A program made the translations under genes and the position numbers. From GYS-P2D sp964414425 (GTDB taxonomy: Bacteria > Bacteroidota > Bacteroidia > Chitinophagales > Saprospiraceae), in the NCBI GenBank assembly GCA_964414425.1, contig CAYPWL010000036.1, forward strand, positions 1 to 31,912: a DNA stretch of 31,912 nt, given 5' to 3'. The notes under the pieces were generated by a model. It saw only the letters and a list, made by a program, of their open reading frames with translations. It did no database searches and was not told the DNA's origin. Below are positions 31,493 through 31,912 of this stretch, piece by piece (positions within the stretch are counted from its first letter, which is position 1; the number at the start of each line of letters is the position of its first letter).

Positions 31493-31828
31493 ATGCATCT
31501 GATTAGTGAAGGTGGGCCGTTCTTTATGGTGCCACTATTGATATCCTTGATTATCATAGTCGGCTTGTTCTTTATGAGTTTACTAGGCACGGGTAAATCG
31601 AACATGGCGGAAACAATCAAACAGATTGGAACTGTAGCCTTAGCATGGGGCTTGATTGGCTCGATTATCGGAGCCATCGGGGCATTTGATGCTATTGAGG
31701 CGTCTGGAGGCGCTGCTCCAGCATTAGTTGCTGGCGGACTCAAGGTTACCTTGCTTTCGTCTTTGTTGGGTTTGGTGGTCTTCTTTGTATCAAGGTTGTC
31801 CGCCTTGATCTTAAGCTTGCGGGCCTAA
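31493..31828 (+). CDS. Short MotA/TolQ/ExbB-like membrane protein
   Basis: The frame opens with GTG at 31484; the ATG at 31493 (MHLISEGGPFFMVPL) is preferred and gives 111 residues. There are three hydrophobic segments: about 9-32, 44-67 and 81-107. The second and third contain AWGLIGSIIGAIGAFDAIE and LKVTLLSSLLGLVVFFVSR, the conserved core of the MotA/TolQ/ExbB proton channel family (PF01618). It lacks the large cytoplasmic loop of full-length ExbB (usually over 200 residues). Short forms of this kind occur in Bacteroidota, so it may be a natural minimal version. No ExbD/TolR partner is visible before the window ends 84 bases later. Function in proton-driven energy coupling is possible but unproven. 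Confidence 0.7.
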   Translation: MHLISEGGPFFMVPLLISLIIIVGLFFMSLLGTGKSNMAETIKQIGTVALAWGLIGSIIGAIGAFDAIEASGGAAPALVAGGLKVTLLSSLLGLVVFFVSRLSALILSLRA

Positions 31829-31858
31829 ATTATGTGCTCTGCACGCAATTTGTCTCTC

Positions 31859-31882
31859 GCAAAGATGCCAAGGCGCAAAGCG
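31859..31882. repeat. CGCAAAG-type short tandem motif
   Basis: Three 8-base units of the form CGCAAAGA, TGCCAAGG, CGCAAAGC follow TCTCTCG. Such CGCAAAG strings are often seen as dispersed intergenic repeats in environmental Bacteroidota and Chlorobi genomes (from memory). Only one copy is present in the window. Confidence 0.4.
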
Positions 31883-31912
31883 ATTAATGATTTCTATCAC
31901 CCTTTCAGGGTT

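Overview
The window looks like the chromosome of a member of Bacteroidota, most likely of the Saprospiria type (inference). The evidence is a secreted LamG protein with a gliding-motility/type IX secretion C-terminal domain, an ECF sigma/anti-sigma/DUF4097 trio, lipoproteins with very short N-termini, matches to the Bacteroidota -7 promoter element TAnnTTTG, and few Shine-Dalgarno sequences. I see no tRNA, rRNA, CRISPR array, transposase, integrase or phage gene. Most long overlapping reading frames on the other strand are shadows.

Layout. (1) 1-1306: the start of a secreted protein leaving the window on the left (minus strand), a 420-base gap, and a lipoprotein built of four short repeats. 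(2) 1336-12045, all minus strand: a CPBP membrane protease; an ECF sigma factor, anti-sigma-like membrane protein and DUF4097 adhesin in one overlapping operon; a DUF1254/DUF1214 lipoprotein, FMN reductase and MFS transporter packed head to tail; a DUF1761 membrane protein; a malic enzyme with a phosphotransacetylase-like domain; and a serine hydrolase of the beta-lactamase/NylB type. (3) 12270-12995, plus strand: a self-contained two-gene unit (four-helix membrane protein plus 66-residue Cro/CI-type regulator) whose promoter lies between two palindromic operators. (4) 13021-14652: the LamG/T9SS surface protein, then a gap with hairpins. (5) 15134-22767, minus strand: a fatty acid beta-oxidation operon of six genes ending in a textbook terminator. 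Active-site residues indicate a long-chain acyl-CoA dehydrogenase, a PaaG-type isomerase, an alpha-methylacyl-CoA racemase, a delta3,delta2-enoyl-CoA isomerase, a thiolase and a FadJ-type multifunctional enzyme. Together these suit methyl-branched and unsaturated chains. A perfect 19-bp hairpin divides the first gene from the rest. (6) 22897-28197: a GntP-type permease followed by an 835-residue fusion of a flavoprotein to DUF2855 (plus strand), facing a flavin monooxygenase and the decayed, internally deleted remnant of a phosphotriesterase-family lactonase (minus strand). (7) 28671-31828: a YbiT-type ABC-F protein, a second four-repeat lipoprotein of the same family as the one at 599, a terminator, and a very short MotA/TolQ/ExbB-like membrane protein.

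The parts most worth a second look are the flavoprotein-DUF2855 fusion and its neighbours, the paired-repeat lipoprotein family found at both ends of the window, the membrane protein/XRE unit with its two-operator promoter, the decayed lactonase gene, and the 19-bp hairpin inside the beta-oxidation operon. Functions are assigned from motifs recalled from protein families; no database search was run.
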